From contig NZ_JANJZA010000001.1 of NCBI RefSeq assembly GCF_026157035.1, positions 1,219,001-1,283,000 of the forward strand: a DNA stretch of 64,000 bases, written 5' to 3'. Below the pieces are notes generated by a model. It searched no databases. It saw only the letters and a list, made by a program, of their open reading frames with translations, and was not told the origin of the DNA. The position numbers and the translations under genes are program-made. This DNA comes from Sphingomicrobium nitratireducens. GTDB lineage: Bacteria > Pseudomonadota > Alphaproteobacteria > Sphingomonadales > Sphingomonadaceae. Shown in pieces: positions 1 through 8,360 of the stretch (position 1 is its first letter; every line of letters begins with the position of its first letter).

Positions 1-2
1 GG

Positions 3-1181
3 CTCGACGGAAGGCTCGCGGCCTCGCCCGGCGTGCTGCTCGCCGCGCTCCATGCGTCGGAGACGGGGCGGGGGCTGGTGTGCCCCGCAGCGCAGGGGCC
101 TGAGGCGGCTTGGGCGGGCAATGTCGAGGTGCTGGCCGCGCCCGACCTCCTCGCGCTGACCGCACATTTCAAGGGCACGTGCCTGCTGCCTGCGCCCCAG
201 CCGGGCGACGCCGAGCCCCTGGGCGAGGGGCCCGACCTCAAGCAAGTGAAAGGCCAGGAGACCGCCAAGCGCGCGCTCGAGATCGCAGCGGCGGGCGGGC
301 ATAATCTCCTGATGAGCGGGCCGCCCGGGTCGGGCAAGTCGATGCTCGCGGCGTGCCTTCCCTCGATCCTGCCACCGCTCGATTCGTCGGAAGCGCTCGA
401 AGTCTCGATGATCGCGAGCGTGTCGGGAACGCTCGAGGGCGGGAGGCTCAAGCGGCGGCGCCCGTTCCGCAGCCCGCACCACTCGGCCTCGATGCCCGCG
501 CTGGTCGGCGGCGGGCTGAAGGTCCGGCCGGGCGAGATCAGCCTCGCGCATCTCGGCGTCCTGTTTCTCGACGAACTTCCGGAATTCCAGCGGCCGGTGC
601 TCGACAGTCTCCGCCAGCCGCTGGAGACCGGGCGGGTGAGCGTGGCGCGCGCCAACGCGCACGTCACCTATCCCGCCCGGGTGCAGCTCGTCGCGGCAAT
701 GAACCCGTGTCGCTGCGGGCACCTCGGCGATCCCGCACGTGCGTGCAGCCGCGCGCCGCGCTGCGCGGCCGACTATCAGGCGCGCATTTCGGGGCCGCTG
801 CTCGATCGCATCGACATGAGCGTCGAAGTGGGCGCGGTCAGCGCTGCCGACCTGTCGTTACCCCCGCCAGCCGAAGGAAGCGCGGAGGTCGCCGCGCGCG
901 TCGGCGAGGCGCGGGCGAGGCAGCGCCAGCGCTGCAACGGGTCGGGAATGCGCACCAATGCGGAGCTGGAAGGCGAAGCGCTCGAGGCGGCGGCGACGCC
1001 CGACGAACCCGGACGGCGCCTGCTGACCGAGGCGTCGGCAGCGATGGGCCTGTCGGCGCGCGGCTACCACCGCGTGCTGCGCGTGGCGCGGACCATCGCG
1101 GATCTCGCGGGCGCGGTCGAGGTGGGGCGGATCCACGTCGCCGAGGCGCTCAGCTACCGTCACCAGGCGCCGCGGGCGTGA
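3..1181 (+). CDS. YifB-family Mg chelatase-like AAA ATPase, 5'-truncated
   Basis: The reading frame is open from base 3, so the gene begins before the window and about the last 392 codons are seen. A Walker A motif (GPPGSGKSM, near base 316) and the Walker B stretch FLDELPEF (near base 562) mark the AAA+ Mg_chelatase domain, followed by the C-terminal Mg_chelatase_C domain (ARGYHRVLRVARTIADL). The family (YifB/ComM) is a hexameric helicase-like ATPase; ComM promotes branch migration during natural transformation. A GTG at base 33 is not the true start, because the family-typical text continues upstream of it. The N-terminal Lon-like S5 domain lies mostly outside the window. comEC, at 48.6 kb, is another transformation gene in this window. 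Confidence 0.9.
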   Translation, partial: LDGRLAASPGVLLAALHASETGRGLVCPAAQGPEAAWAGNVEVLAAPDLLALTAHFKGTCLLPAPQPGDAEPLGEGPDLKQVKGQETAKRALEIAAAGGHNLLMSGPPGSGKSMLAACLPSILPPLDSSEALEVSMIASVSGTLEGGRLKRRRPFRSPHHSASMPALVGGGLKVRPGEISLAHLGVLFLDELPEFQRPVLDSLRQPLETGRVSVARANAHVTYPARVQLVAAMNPCRCGHLGDPARACSRAPRCAADYQARISGPLLDRIDMSVEVGAVSAADLSLPPPAEGSAEVAARVGEARARQRQRCNGSGMRTNAELEGEALEAAATPDEPGRRLLTEASAAMGLSARGYHRVLRVARTIADLAGAVEVGRIHVAEALSYRHQAPRA

Positions 1182-1184
1182 CGT

Positions 1185-2111
1185 CTAGCGCCTGGGGAAA
1201 CACTGGTCGGCGATGGCGGCGATGTGGCGGTGGTCGGTGCCGCAGCACCCGCCCAGCACCTTGAGGTGCGCGAAGCGCTGCATCAGGGCACGATGCTGGC
1301 CGCCGAGTTCGTCGGGATTGCCGTCGTCGAGCACTTCCATCTCGTTGAGTTCGGCATGGCTCATGCGCGAGGCGTTGGCGCGAAGCCCCATCAGGCGCGG
1401 CGCCCAGTCGGCGTCGGCGTCGAGGACCGCGTCGAAATGATCGGGATGGGCGCAATTGACCATGTAGTAGGCAGGATAGCTGTCGGTGGCCGCGTCGACC
1501 GCGCGGATGGCATCGCCCAGCGTCACGCCTTCGGGCAGCCGGCCGTCCGTCTCCACCGTGAAGCTGATCGCGCAGGGTACGCCCGCGTCATGCGCGGCCA
1601 GCGCCACCCCTGCGGCCTCGTTGACGTTGGTCATGGTGATCGCGGTGATCATCTCCGCCCCGGCATGGGCGAGAATGCCCGCCTGCCAGCGGTGATATTC
1701 GCGTGCCTGCTCGATCGTCATCGCCTCCCCCGGGACATAGCCGTCGCCGCGCGGCCCGACCTGGCCCGAGATGACGATCGGCAGGCGGCCGGCATAGGCG
1801 GCGCGCAGGTCGCGCATCATGTCGATCGCAGCGACATTGCGCGCCTCCAGCTCGTCGCGCGAAAGCCCGAGGCGCGGGGCCCAGTCGGGACTGGCGCGCC
1901 ATGACGGGCTTTCGAGGATGAAGCCGACCCCGTGCCGCTCGGCCGTGTCGAGATAGGGCCGGTAATAGTCCTTGAGCGCCTTGATGCGCTCGGGGCTCGA
2001 GAACATCGTGCTCGAGGAGAATTCGGGCAGGTCGAAGCCGTGGTTGAAGATGAGGTCGGTTTCGAGCCCGCCGTCGGTGAGGAAGGGGCGTTCGAGCTGG
2101 GGTAGCGACAT
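1185..2111 (-). CDS. Homocysteine S-methyltransferase family protein
   Basis: A 308-residue TIM-barrel methyltransferase of the MmuM/BHMT/MetH-N type. It begins SLPQLERPFLTDGGLETDL after the Met and carries the three zinc-binding cysteines expected of the family: Cys220 (MVNCAHPDHF) and Cys289-Cys290 (LGGCCGTDHRH). Such enzymes transfer a methyl group from S-methylmethionine, betaine or a similar donor to homocysteine. The donor cannot be told from sequence. The ATG at 2111 was chosen because a GGAG lies about 8 bases upstream on the minus strand; an in-frame start at 2153 has no such support. It converges with yifB, leaving 3 bases between the stops. Confidence 0.88.
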   Translation of the reverse strand: MSLPQLERPFLTDGGLETDLIFNHGFDLPEFSSSTMFSSPERIKALKDYYRPYLDTAERHGVGFILESPSWRASPDWAPRLGLSRDELEARNVAAIDMMRDLRAAYAGRLPIVISGQVGPRGDGYVPGEAMTIEQAREYHRWQAGILAHAGAEMITAITMTNVNEAAGVALAAHDAGVPCAISFTVETDGRLPEGVTLGDAIRAVDAATDSYPAYYMVNCAHPDHFDAVLDADADWAPRLMGLRANASRMSHAELNEMEVLDDGNPDELGGQHRALMQRFAHLKVLGGCCGTDHRHIAAIADQCFPRR

Positions 2112-2176
2112 GACTGCACTCCGGGTCTGTCCTGGCGGGGCATCATAGCACATCGCGCGCGACGCCGCTTAAACGG

Positions 2177-2205
2177 TTGAACCCACCGGCAGCCTGCACT
2201 AGCTA
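2177..2205 (+). promoter_or_regulatory. Probable sigma-70 promoter of tRNA-Leu
   Basis: TTGAAC at 2177-2182 and TAGCTA at 2200-2205 are separated by 17 bases and lie 12 bases upstream of the mature tRNA 5' end, with a GC-rich discriminator. The position fits; the -10 match is only moderate. Confidence 0.45.
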
Positions 2206-2216
2206 GGCCGCGCCCT

Positions 2217-2301
2217 GCCTCCGTGGCGGAATTGGTAGACGCGCTCGACTCAAAATCGAGTTTCGAAAGAAGTGTCGGTTCGAGTCCGACCGGAGGTACC
2301 A
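2217..2301 (+). tRNA. tRNA-Leu (anticodon CAA)
   Basis: An 85-base class II tRNA. The acceptor stem GCCTCCG (2217-2223) pairs with CGGAGGT (2291-2297) with one G-T pair, then A and an encoded CCA. The anticodon stem CTCGA/TCGAG encloses the loop CTCAAAA with anticodon CAA at 2251-2253, which reads UUG. The long variable arm expected of tRNA-Leu is present, and the T-loop GGTTCGAGTCC is canonical. Confidence 0.97.
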
Positions 2302-2397
2302 GGGCCTGCGCCGCAACGCTGTGTCGTCGCGGCCACGATTTTTAATTACGCATCCGCAACCCTTCTAGCGCGCCTGCCGTGCGGCTAGGGTGGCGGC

Positions 2398-3558
2398 ATG
2401 ACCACCAACCCCGCGCGCCCGGGCGAATCGCCGCTCCATCCCGACGACCAGCACACGCTCGAGGTGAAGCGCGTGCGGCTGCTCGCCGCGCTGGCGCTGT
2501 TCGGCGGGACCGGGCTGATCCTCGCGCTACCCTTCGCGCTCAGGGCAGGGGCCGAATTCTTCCTGCCGGTGACCGCGGCGATGGTGATCGCGATCGCGCT
2601 GGTGCCGCTGCTCCAGTGGTTCGAGCGGCGGGGCCTTCCCTCGTGGCTTGCCGCGCTGATCAGCCTCGTCCTGTTCCTGGCGTTCGCGACCTTCGTCGTC
2701 GCCTCGATCGTGCTGCCCGCGATCGACTGGTTTGCGCTGCTGCCCGACCGGATCGACCGGGTGCGCAGCGCGCTGGCGCCGATCCTCGAATTTTACGCGA
2801 CCATCGACACGTTCATCGAAAATGTGTTCGTCCAACTGGCCGGGGGCTCGCCGGGGCAGACGGTGACGATCGAGACGCCCAACAGCCTACTAGACCTGTT
2901 CGCCACCTCGGCGCCGTTCGCGGTCATCCAGTTCTTCTTCGCGACGTTGCTGGTGTTCTTCCTCCTCGCCGGGTGGACCGCGATGCGCGAGCGCACGATC
3001 GTCTCGCGCGGGAGCTTCGAGGGGGCGCTGACCACCGCGCGGGTGATCCAGCAGGTAGTCGAGGCGACCTCGACCTATCTCGGCACGATCAGCCTCGTGA
3101 ACCTGACCTTGGGCGCGATCACTGCGGGCGTCCTGTGGGCGCTCAACATGGATTCGCCCGTGATGTGGGGCGGGATCGTCGCGGTGCTCAACTTCATCCC
3201 CTATCTGGGACCGATCGCGTCCGCGCTGCTGCTCGGGCTCGGCGGGCTGATGAGCTTCGTCGACCCGTGGGCGGCGCTGCTTCCTCCGCTGATCTTCATC
3301 GGGCTGCACACGGTCGAGGCCAACCTCATCACGCCGCTTCTCGTGGGCAAGAGGGTGAGCGTGTCGCCGCTCCTCATCCTCCTCTCGCTGAGCTTCTGGG
3401 CGTGGGTGTGGGGGACCACCGGCGCGCTGCTCGCCATTCCGCTCCTGATCATCATCAAGACGGTGTTCGCCGCCGCCGGGACGCCCGACATTGCGGGCTT
3501 CCTGTTCGAGGAGGGAACGCTCACCCATGCCGGCGAGGACGAGGAAAAAGACGATTGA
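2398..3558 (+). CDS. AI-2E family transporter (YdiK/TqsA/PerM-type permease)
   Basis: A 386-residue polytopic membrane protein with about eight predicted helices and the C-terminal signature of the AI-2E/UPF0118 family (FIPYLGPIASALLLGL, then a re-entrant hydrophobic stretch and the segment FIGLHTVEANLITPLLVG). A soluble central segment (about residues 105-165) separates the two membrane halves, as is usual. Family members export diverse small molecules or act as Na+/H+ antiporters; autoinducer-2 is only one proposed substrate, so none is assigned. The acidic, lysine-bearing tail (GEDEEKDD) is cytoplasmic by inference. It stands alone between two tRNA genes. Confidence 0.88.
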   Translation: MTTNPARPGESPLHPDDQHTLEVKRVRLLAALALFGGTGLILALPFALRAGAEFFLPVTAAMVIAIALVPLLQWFERRGLPSWLAALISLVLFLAFATFVVASIVLPAIDWFALLPDRIDRVRSALAPILEFYATIDTFIENVFVQLAGGSPGQTVTIETPNSLLDLFATSAPFAVIQFFFATLLVFFLLAGWTAMRERTIVSRGSFEGALTTARVIQQVVEATSTYLGTISLVNLTLGAITAGVLWALNMDSPVMWGGIVAVLNFIPYLGPIASALLLGLGGLMSFVDPWAALLPPLIFIGLHTVEANLITPLLVGKRVSVSPLLILLSLSFWAWVWGTTGALLAIPLLIIIKTVFAAAGTPDIAGFLFEEGTLTHAGEDEEKDD

Positions 3559-3582
3559 GGCGCAAAAAGCGCGCTTAGCGTG

Positions 3583-3611
3583 TTGACAGGGTCAAGACCC
3601 TCTCCTAATTG
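3583..3611 (+). promoter_or_regulatory. Strong promoter of tRNA-Asp
   Basis: A perfect -35 TTGACA (3583-3588) and a -10-like TAATTG (3606-3611) are separated by 17 bases, 16 bases before the mature tRNA. The spacer carries the inverted repeat GGGTC-AA-GACCC. The downstream GC-rich discriminator resembles stringently controlled stable-RNA promoters. Confidence 0.65.
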
Positions 3612-3627
3612 CGCCGCCACACACCAA

Positions 3628-3704
<77 letters not shown>

Positions 3705-3732
3705 CTTTTTCCGTTAGGAATCAGCGGCTAAG

Positions 3733-3758
3733 AAGCGGTCCTTCGGGGCCGCTTTTTT
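3733..3758 (+). terminator. Rho-independent terminator after tRNA-Asp
   Basis: A 9-bp stem AAGCGGTCC/GGGCCGCTT (one T-G pair) closed by a TTCG tetraloop runs into TTTT. It could also serve the convergent DUF2842 gene, because the stem begins with AA on the other strand. Confidence 0.85.
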
Positions 3759-3774
3759 CGTATCGACGATCCGC

Positions 3775-3996
3775 TCAGGAGCGGAAGCGACCCGTTTCCA
3801 TCCACATCAGGACGCGCTTGAGGGGCAGGATCCAGACCAGCCCGGCGACGAGGTAGAAGAGCGCCTGGATGAGCACCGGCCAGCTCGAGATCGCGTCCGC
3901 GAAGGACACGATCGCGGCGGTCCAGGCGATGATCCACACGACGATGCCGGCCATGCCGACGAGCTGGCGCGGGTTGGGCTGGTGTTCAGGCGTCAT
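3775..3996 (-). CDS. DUF2842 small membrane protein
   Basis: A 73-residue protein with two hydrophobic helices (about residues 15-34 and 42-60) and the ending LPLKRVLMWMETGRF that I associate with the alphaproteobacterial DUF2842 family. Function unknown. The ATG at 3996 overlaps the end of the upstream cyclo-ligase gene by 11 bases, so the two are probably translationally coupled. A longer reading from 4077 would lie deep inside the cyclo-ligase gene and is unlikely. Confidence 0.75.
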   Translation of the reverse strand: MTPEHQPNPRQLVGMAGIVVWIIAWTAAIVSFADAISSWPVLIQALFYLVAGLVWILPLKRVLMWMETGRFRS

Positions 3997-4588
3997 CGGC
4001 CTCGCCGAACCATTCGAGGAACCGCGGACAGGCGAAGCCGTCGAGCGCGACGTCCCACTCGTCGGCGGGAATCGCATCGTCGATGCGCTGCACCTTCCAG
4101 CCGAGCCCGACGAAGCGCGCCCGGCCGCGTTCGAGCCCGGCGAGCGCGCGGTCGTAATGACCCTTGCCCTGGCCGAGCCGCGTGCCGTCCGGTCCGCAGG
4201 CGATCAGCGGCACGAGCACGAGGTCGGGAATGACCTCGGGCGCGTCGGGGCCGGGTTGCTGGATGCGGTGGGGGCCGGGCATGACCGGGTCGCCGGCCCG
4301 AAATCGGAAAGTGTCGCTGCCGTGGTCGAAGGCCGGGTAGGCGATGGTCTTGCCGAGCCGACGGGCGCGGGCCAGTAGCGGGGCGGGGGAAATCTCGGTG
4401 CCGATAGGCACGTAGGCGGCGACGATGGTCGCGCCGGCGACGATCGCGGAGAGATGCTCGGCAAGCTGTTCTTCGAGCGCGTGGCGCGTTTCTATCCCGA
4501 GCGAGGAGACGTGCGCCATGCGCGCCTTGCGCACCGCGCGTCGCAGCGCGTCCTTTTCCGATCGGGGCGTGGGTGACGGGACCGCCAT
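3986..4588 (-). CDS. 5-formyltetrahydrofolate cyclo-ligase
   Basis: A 200-residue cytoplasmic enzyme converting 5-formyl-THF and ATP to 5,10-methenyl-THF, a one-carbon salvage step. It has an N-terminal basic helix (RRAVRKARM) and the phosphate/Mg-binding glycine-rich signature GQGKGHYDR at residues 139-147. It lies directly downstream of a probable 6S RNA and zapA, an order widespread in proteobacteria (zapA-ssrS-ygfA). It is followed by the overlapping DUF2842 gene. Confidence 0.92.
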   Translation of the reverse strand: MAVPSPTPRSEKDALRRAVRKARMAHVSSLGIETRHALEEQLAEHLSAIVAGATIVAAYVPIGTEISPAPLLARARRLGKTIAYPAFDHGSDTFRFRAGDPVMPGPHRIQQPGPDAPEVIPDLVLVPLIACGPDGTRLGQGKGHYDRALAGLERGRARFVGLGWKVQRIDDAIPADEWDVALDGFACPRFLEWFGEADDA

Positions 4589-4738
4589 GGTCGTTTGCCT
4601 CTGTATCCTCTGACGCCAAAACGTCAGGTGGGCGCCATGTATCCCGAACCAGGGTCCGGGTAGGGACGGCTCCCTAGGATGTAGAAAGCCTCAGGGATAG
4701 TCGAACGCTCGTGCCAGGCAGAACCCGTCGAGGCGCAT
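4589..4738 (-). ncRNA. ssrS: Probable 6S RNA (SsrS)
   Basis: The 150-base gap between zapA and the cyclo-ligase gene has no open frame but holds the elements expected of 6S RNA on the minus strand: TGCCT (4720-4716) that can pair with AGGCA (4600-4596) as part of a closing stem, a 5' bubble strand ending TCCCTGAGG, the opposite strand with GGGAGCC, and an apical region with TGGTTCGGGA. 6S RNA mimics an open promoter and sequesters the housekeeping RNA polymerase holoenzyme. The location is the classical one. Exact ends cannot be fixed by eye. Confidence 0.72.
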
Positions 4739-5059
4739 TTAGTGCGCACCGGCCCCGCTCTCAAGTGCCGAAGCGATGGATTCGAGTTTTTCCGCAAGGG
4801 CTTCGGCGGCCATCGCCACCTGAGGATCGGTCTCTGCGCCGGCCACGGCGGCCTCGCCCGGACCCTCGTTCATCTGGTCGGCAAGCAGTAGCGCGGCGAA
4901 AAAAAACTGGCGTGCCTCGGTCAGCGTGCCGAGCCCGGCGATGGCCTCGCGGCACTTGGCGTCGACGAGGCGACCGGCGGCGCGCAGGTTCTCCTCTTCC
5001 CCGTCGCGGCAACGGACCTGGTAGGGACGGCCGCAAATGGTGAGTTCGACGTCAGCCAT
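4739..5059 (-). CDS. zapA: Cell division protein ZapA
   Basis: A 106-residue ZapA-type protein. The N-terminal beta-beta-alpha segment VELTICGRPYQVRCRDGEE and the segment LRAAGRLVDAKC match the family, followed by a long helix (about residues 55-100) for coiled-coil tetramerisation. ZapA bundles FtsZ filaments at the division site. Its ATG overlaps the stop of the small upstream coiled-coil gene (TGATG at 5061-5057), pointing to coupled translation. 6S RNA follows downstream. Confidence 0.9.
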   Translation of the reverse strand: MADVELTICGRPYQVRCRDGEEENLRAAGRLVDAKCREAIAGLGTLTEARQFFFAALLLADQMNEGPGEAAVAGAETDPQVAMAAEALAEKLESIASALESGAGAH

Positions 5060-5241
5060 CAGTGTCCCTCCGCGTCGGCGAGCAGCCGGTCGAGATCGGC
5101 GAGGATGGGGCCGAGCTTGCGGCGCAGCGCGTCGTCGGAAGCGTCCGCATTCTCGGCGGGACGGGCGGCCAGCGCCGATTCGATCCGCGCGGCGGCTTGG
5201 CGGGCCCTTTCGAGGGCGGCGAGGAGACGGGCGTCACTCAT
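5059..5241 (-). CDS. Small coiled-coil protein coupled to zapA
   Basis: A 60-residue, Ala/Leu/Arg-rich and almost wholly helical protein with two predicted helices (about residues 3-26 and 36-57) and heptad-like leucines. I recognise no family. Its stop overlaps the zapA start, so it is the first gene of a zapA operon and could be a ZapB-like or ZapA-partner protein; that role is inference from context. Base composition matches the neighbours. Confidence 0.7.
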   Translation of the reverse strand: MSDARLLAALERARQAAARIESALAARPAENADASDDALRRKLGPILADLDRLLADAEGH

Positions 5242-5377
5242 CGGTCAATACGCCTACGCAATGGAGCGGGCCTCGGCAAGTCGGTCCGGGTGCGGTTGAC
5301 CATTGCGGGTTGTCCCGCGATAGCGGGGCGCACGTCCGGCGGGCGATTCTCCCCGGCGGTCCAACCATGGAGAGCGC

Positions 5378-7351
5378 ATGCCGACCCAACGCCGTCTCGC
5401 CAACGCCATCCGGGCCCTGGCGATGGACGCGGTCCAGGCCGCCAATTCCGGTCACCCGGGCATGCCCATGGGCATGGCCGATGCCGCGACCGTGCTGTTC
5501 ACCCAGCATCTGAAGTTCGATCCGACCGATCCGCATTGGCCTGATCGCGACCGCTTCGTGCTGTCGGCGGGGCACGGCTCGATGCTGATCTACGCGCTCC
5601 TGCACCTGACCGGCTACGCGCGTCCGACGATGGACGACATCAAGAATTTTCGCCAGCTCGGCAGCCCGTGCGCGGGGCACCCCGAGAATTTCGAACTGGC
5701 GGGCGTCGAGACGACCACCGGTCCGCTCGGGCAGGGGCTGGCGACCGCGGTCGGCATGGCGATCGCCGAGCGTCACCTGAACGCGGCCTATGGCGAGGCG
5801 CTAGTCAACCACCATACGTATGTCATCGCGGGCGACGGTTGCTTGATGGAAGGCATCAACCACGAAGCCGTGGGCCTTGCCGGGCACCTCGAACTCGGGC
5901 GGCTGATCGTTCTGTGGGACGACAACCGCATCACCATCGACGGACCGACCGACCTGTCGCGCCGCGAGGACGTGATGGCGCGCCACGAGGCGATGGGCTG
6001 GCACACGGTCGAATGCGACGGGCACCGTGCCTCGAGCGTCCACGACGCGATCGAGGAGGCCAAGGCAAGTCCCAAGCCTTCGCTGATCCGCTGCAAGACG
6101 ATCATCGGGTTCGGCGCACCCACCAAGCAGGGCACGGCGGCGACGCACGGCGCTCCGTTGGGCGCTGACGAGATCGCGGCAGCACGCGAAGAACTGGGCT
6201 GGGATGCCGAGCCGTTCGTCATTCCCGACGACGTCGCCGAGGAGTGGCGCGCTGCAGGCAAGCGCCACGCCGACACGCGCAAGGCGTGGGAAGAGCGAGT
6301 TTCAAACCACGAGAAGGGCGAGGAATTCCTCGCGCGCATGGACGGCAAGCTTGACGACAGCTGGCTCGCGCCGCTGCTCGACGACCTGGTCGCCAAGGCG
6401 CCCAAGATGGCGACCCGCAAGGCGAGCGAAGTCGCCCTCGAAGCAATTAACGCGGTGGTGCCTTCGACGATCGGCGGGTCGGCCGACCTGACCGGCTCGA
6501 ACAATACCAAGACGGGCGACCTCGGCGTGCTCGACCGGTCGAACTATGGCGGGCGCTACATCTATTACGGCATCCGCGAGTTCGGCATGGCCGCGGCGAT
6601 GAACGGCATGGCGCTGCACGGGGGCGTGCTTCCCTATGGCGGCACGTTCCTCGTCTTCTCCGACTACAGCCGCGGCGCGATCCGCCTCGGCGCCTTGCAG
6701 GGCGCGAAGGTCGTCCACGTGATGACCCATGACAGTATCGGGCTGGGCGAGGACGGCCCCACGCACCAGCCGATCGAGCACCTCCAGTCGCTGCGCGCGA
6801 TGCCGGGACTCAACGTATATCGCCCTGCCGACGGGGTCGAGACGGCGGAAGCCTGGGCGGACGCGCTGGCAAGCGACGGGCCGAGCCTGATCGCCCTGTC
6901 GCGGCAGAACCTGCCCGCGGTGCGGCTCGAGAAGGCGGGCGAGAACCTGTCGGCCAGGGGTGGCTATCGCCTCAAGGCTGCGGGCAAGGATCGCCGCGTC
7001 ATCCTCATCGCGACGGGTTCGGAAACGCACGTCGCGCTCGAGGTCGCCGAGAAGCTCGAGGCCAAGGGGGTCGGCGCCGACGTCGTCTCGATGGTCTCGA
7101 CCGACCGGTTCGACGCGCAGGACGACGCCTATCGCCATGACATCCTGCCCGACGTTTCCAACACCAAGGTGCTGCGCGTCTCGATCGAGGCGGGCACGAC
7201 CTTCGGCTGGGAACGCTACACCGGCATCCACGGCATGAACTTCGGCATCGACCGGTTCGGCGCGAGCGCCCCGGCCGAGGCTCTGTACGAGAAATTCGGC
7301 CTCACCGCCGATCAGATCACCCCCAAAATCCTGGAGAAACTGGGACTATGA
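5378..7351 (+). CDS. tkt: Transketolase
   Basis: A 657-residue thiamine-diphosphate enzyme of the pentose phosphate pathway, moving two-carbon ketol units between sugar phosphates. The N-terminal domain has GHGSMLIYALLHLTGY and the ThDP/metal motif GDGCLMEGINHEA ending at WDDN. The pyrimidine-binding domain has GIREFGMAAAMNGMALHGG and TFLVFSDYSRGAIRLGAL. The C-terminal domain follows. Length is normal for bacterial Tkt. Its stop overlaps the gap start (ATGA), so tkt, gap and pgk form one transcription unit. Upstream (5242-5377) a TTGACC occurs, but no clear -10. Confidence 0.96.
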   Translation: MPTQRRLANAIRALAMDAVQAANSGHPGMPMGMADAATVLFTQHLKFDPTDPHWPDRDRFVLSAGHGSMLIYALLHLTGYARPTMDDIKNFRQLGSPCAGHPENFELAGVETTTGPLGQGLATAVGMAIAERHLNAAYGEALVNHHTYVIAGDGCLMEGINHEAVGLAGHLELGRLIVLWDDNRITIDGPTDLSRREDVMARHEAMGWHTVECDGHRASSVHDAIEEAKASPKPSLIRCKTIIGFGAPTKQGTAATHGAPLGADEIAAAREELGWDAEPFVIPDDVAEEWRAAGKRHADTRKAWEERVSNHEKGEEFLARMDGKLDDSWLAPLLDDLVAKAPKMATRKASEVALEAINAVVPSTIGGSADLTGSNNTKTGDLGVLDRSNYGGRYIYYGIREFGMAAAMNGMALHGGVLPYGGTFLVFSDYSRGAIRLGALQGAKVVHVMTHDSIGLGEDGPTHQPIEHLQSLRAMPGLNVYRPADGVETAEAWADALASDGPSLIALSRQNLPAVRLEKAGENLSARGGYRLKAAGKDRRVILIATGSETHVALEVAEKLEAKGVGADVVSMVSTDRFDAQDDAYRHDILPDVSNTKVLRVSIEAGTTFGWERYTGIHGMNFGIDRFGASAPAEALYEKFGLTADQITPKILEKLGL

Positions 7352-8355
7352 CCACCAAAGTCGCCATCAATGGCTTCGGCCGCATCGGCCGCCTCGTCGC
7401 TCGCGCCCTGCTCGAGCGAACCGATCACGATCTCGAACTGGTCGCGATCAACGATCTTGCCGACGCCAATTCGAACGCGCTGCTGTTCCAGTATGACAGC
7501 ACGCACGGGCGCTTCCCGGGCAAGGTCGAAGTCGACGGCGACGCGATCCGCGTGAACGGCAAGACCATCCAGGTCACCAAGGAGCGCGAGCCGGGCAAGC
7601 TTCCGCACGGCGACATGGGCATCGACATCGTGCTCGAGTGCACCGGCTTCTTCCAGTCGGTCGACGCGGCTAGCCCGCACCTCGACGCCGGTGCCAAGCG
7701 CGTCCTCATCTCGGCGCCGGCCAAGGGCGACCTCAAGACGGTCGTCTACGGCGTCAACCACGACGTCCTGACCGCCGACGACATGATCGTCTCGAACGCC
7801 AGCTGCACCACCAACTGCCTCGCCCCGGTGGCCAAGGTCCTCCACGACCTCGTGGGGATCGAGCGCGGCTTCATGACCACGGTCCACAGCTACACCAACG
7901 ACCAGCGCATGCTCGACCAGATGCATTCGGACATGCGCCGGGCGCGCGGCGGGGCGCAGAACATGATCCCGACCACCACCGGCGCGGCGCGCGCGGTTGG
8001 TCTCGTGCTCCCCGAGTTGAACGGCAAGCTCGACGGGTCGTCGGTGCGCGTGCCGACCCCCAACGTGTCGCTGATCGACCTCGTCTTCACGCCCGGTCGC
8101 GACACCAGCGCGGACGAGATCAACGCGGCGCTCAAGTCGGCTGCCGAAGGGCCGATGAAGGGCGTGCTCGACTTCACCGCGCAGCCGCTCGTCTCGAGCG
8201 ACTTCAACCACCACCCGGCCTCCTCGACGGTCGACAGCCTCGAGACCGCGGTCCTGGAAGGCAAGCTCGCGCGCGTCGTCAGCTGGTACGACAACGAATG
8301 GGGCTTCTCGAACCGCATGATCGACACGGCGGGCGTGATGGCGGGGCTGCTGTAA
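7348..8355 (+). CDS. gap: Type I glyceraldehyde-3-phosphate dehydrogenase
   Basis: A 335-residue NAD-dependent GAPDH. The Rossmann N-terminus [15 protein letters not shown] and the active-site motif [11 protein letters not shown] with catalytic Cys153 are intact, as are [14 protein letters not shown] and the C-terminal [13 protein letters not shown]. It catalyses oxidative phosphorylation of glyceraldehyde 3-phosphate in the cytoplasm. The start overlaps the tkt stop by 4 bases; pgk begins 5 bases after its stop. The cofactor preference is inferred from the family. Confidence 0.97.
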   Translation: MTTKVAINGFGRIGRLVARALLERTDHDLELVAINDLADANSNALLFQYDSTHGRFPGKVEVDGDAIRVNGKTIQVTKEREPGKLPHGDMGIDIVLECTGFFQSVDAASPHLDAGAKRVLISAPAKGDLKTVVYGVNHDVLTADDMIVSNASCTTNCLAPVAKVLHDLVGIERGFMTTVHSYTNDQRMLDQMHSDMRRARGGAQNMIPTTTGAARAVGLVLPELNGKLDGSSVRVPTPNVSLIDLVFTPGRDTSADEINAALKSAAEGPMKGVLDFTAQPLVSSDFNHHPASSTVDSLETAVLEGKLARVVSWYDNEWGFSNRMIDTAGVMAGLL

Positions 8356-8360
8356 GTACG

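Noticed and set aside
2301-2360. Terminator after tRNA-Leu
   Set aside because: Only a 4-bp stem before the T-run; too weak to call.
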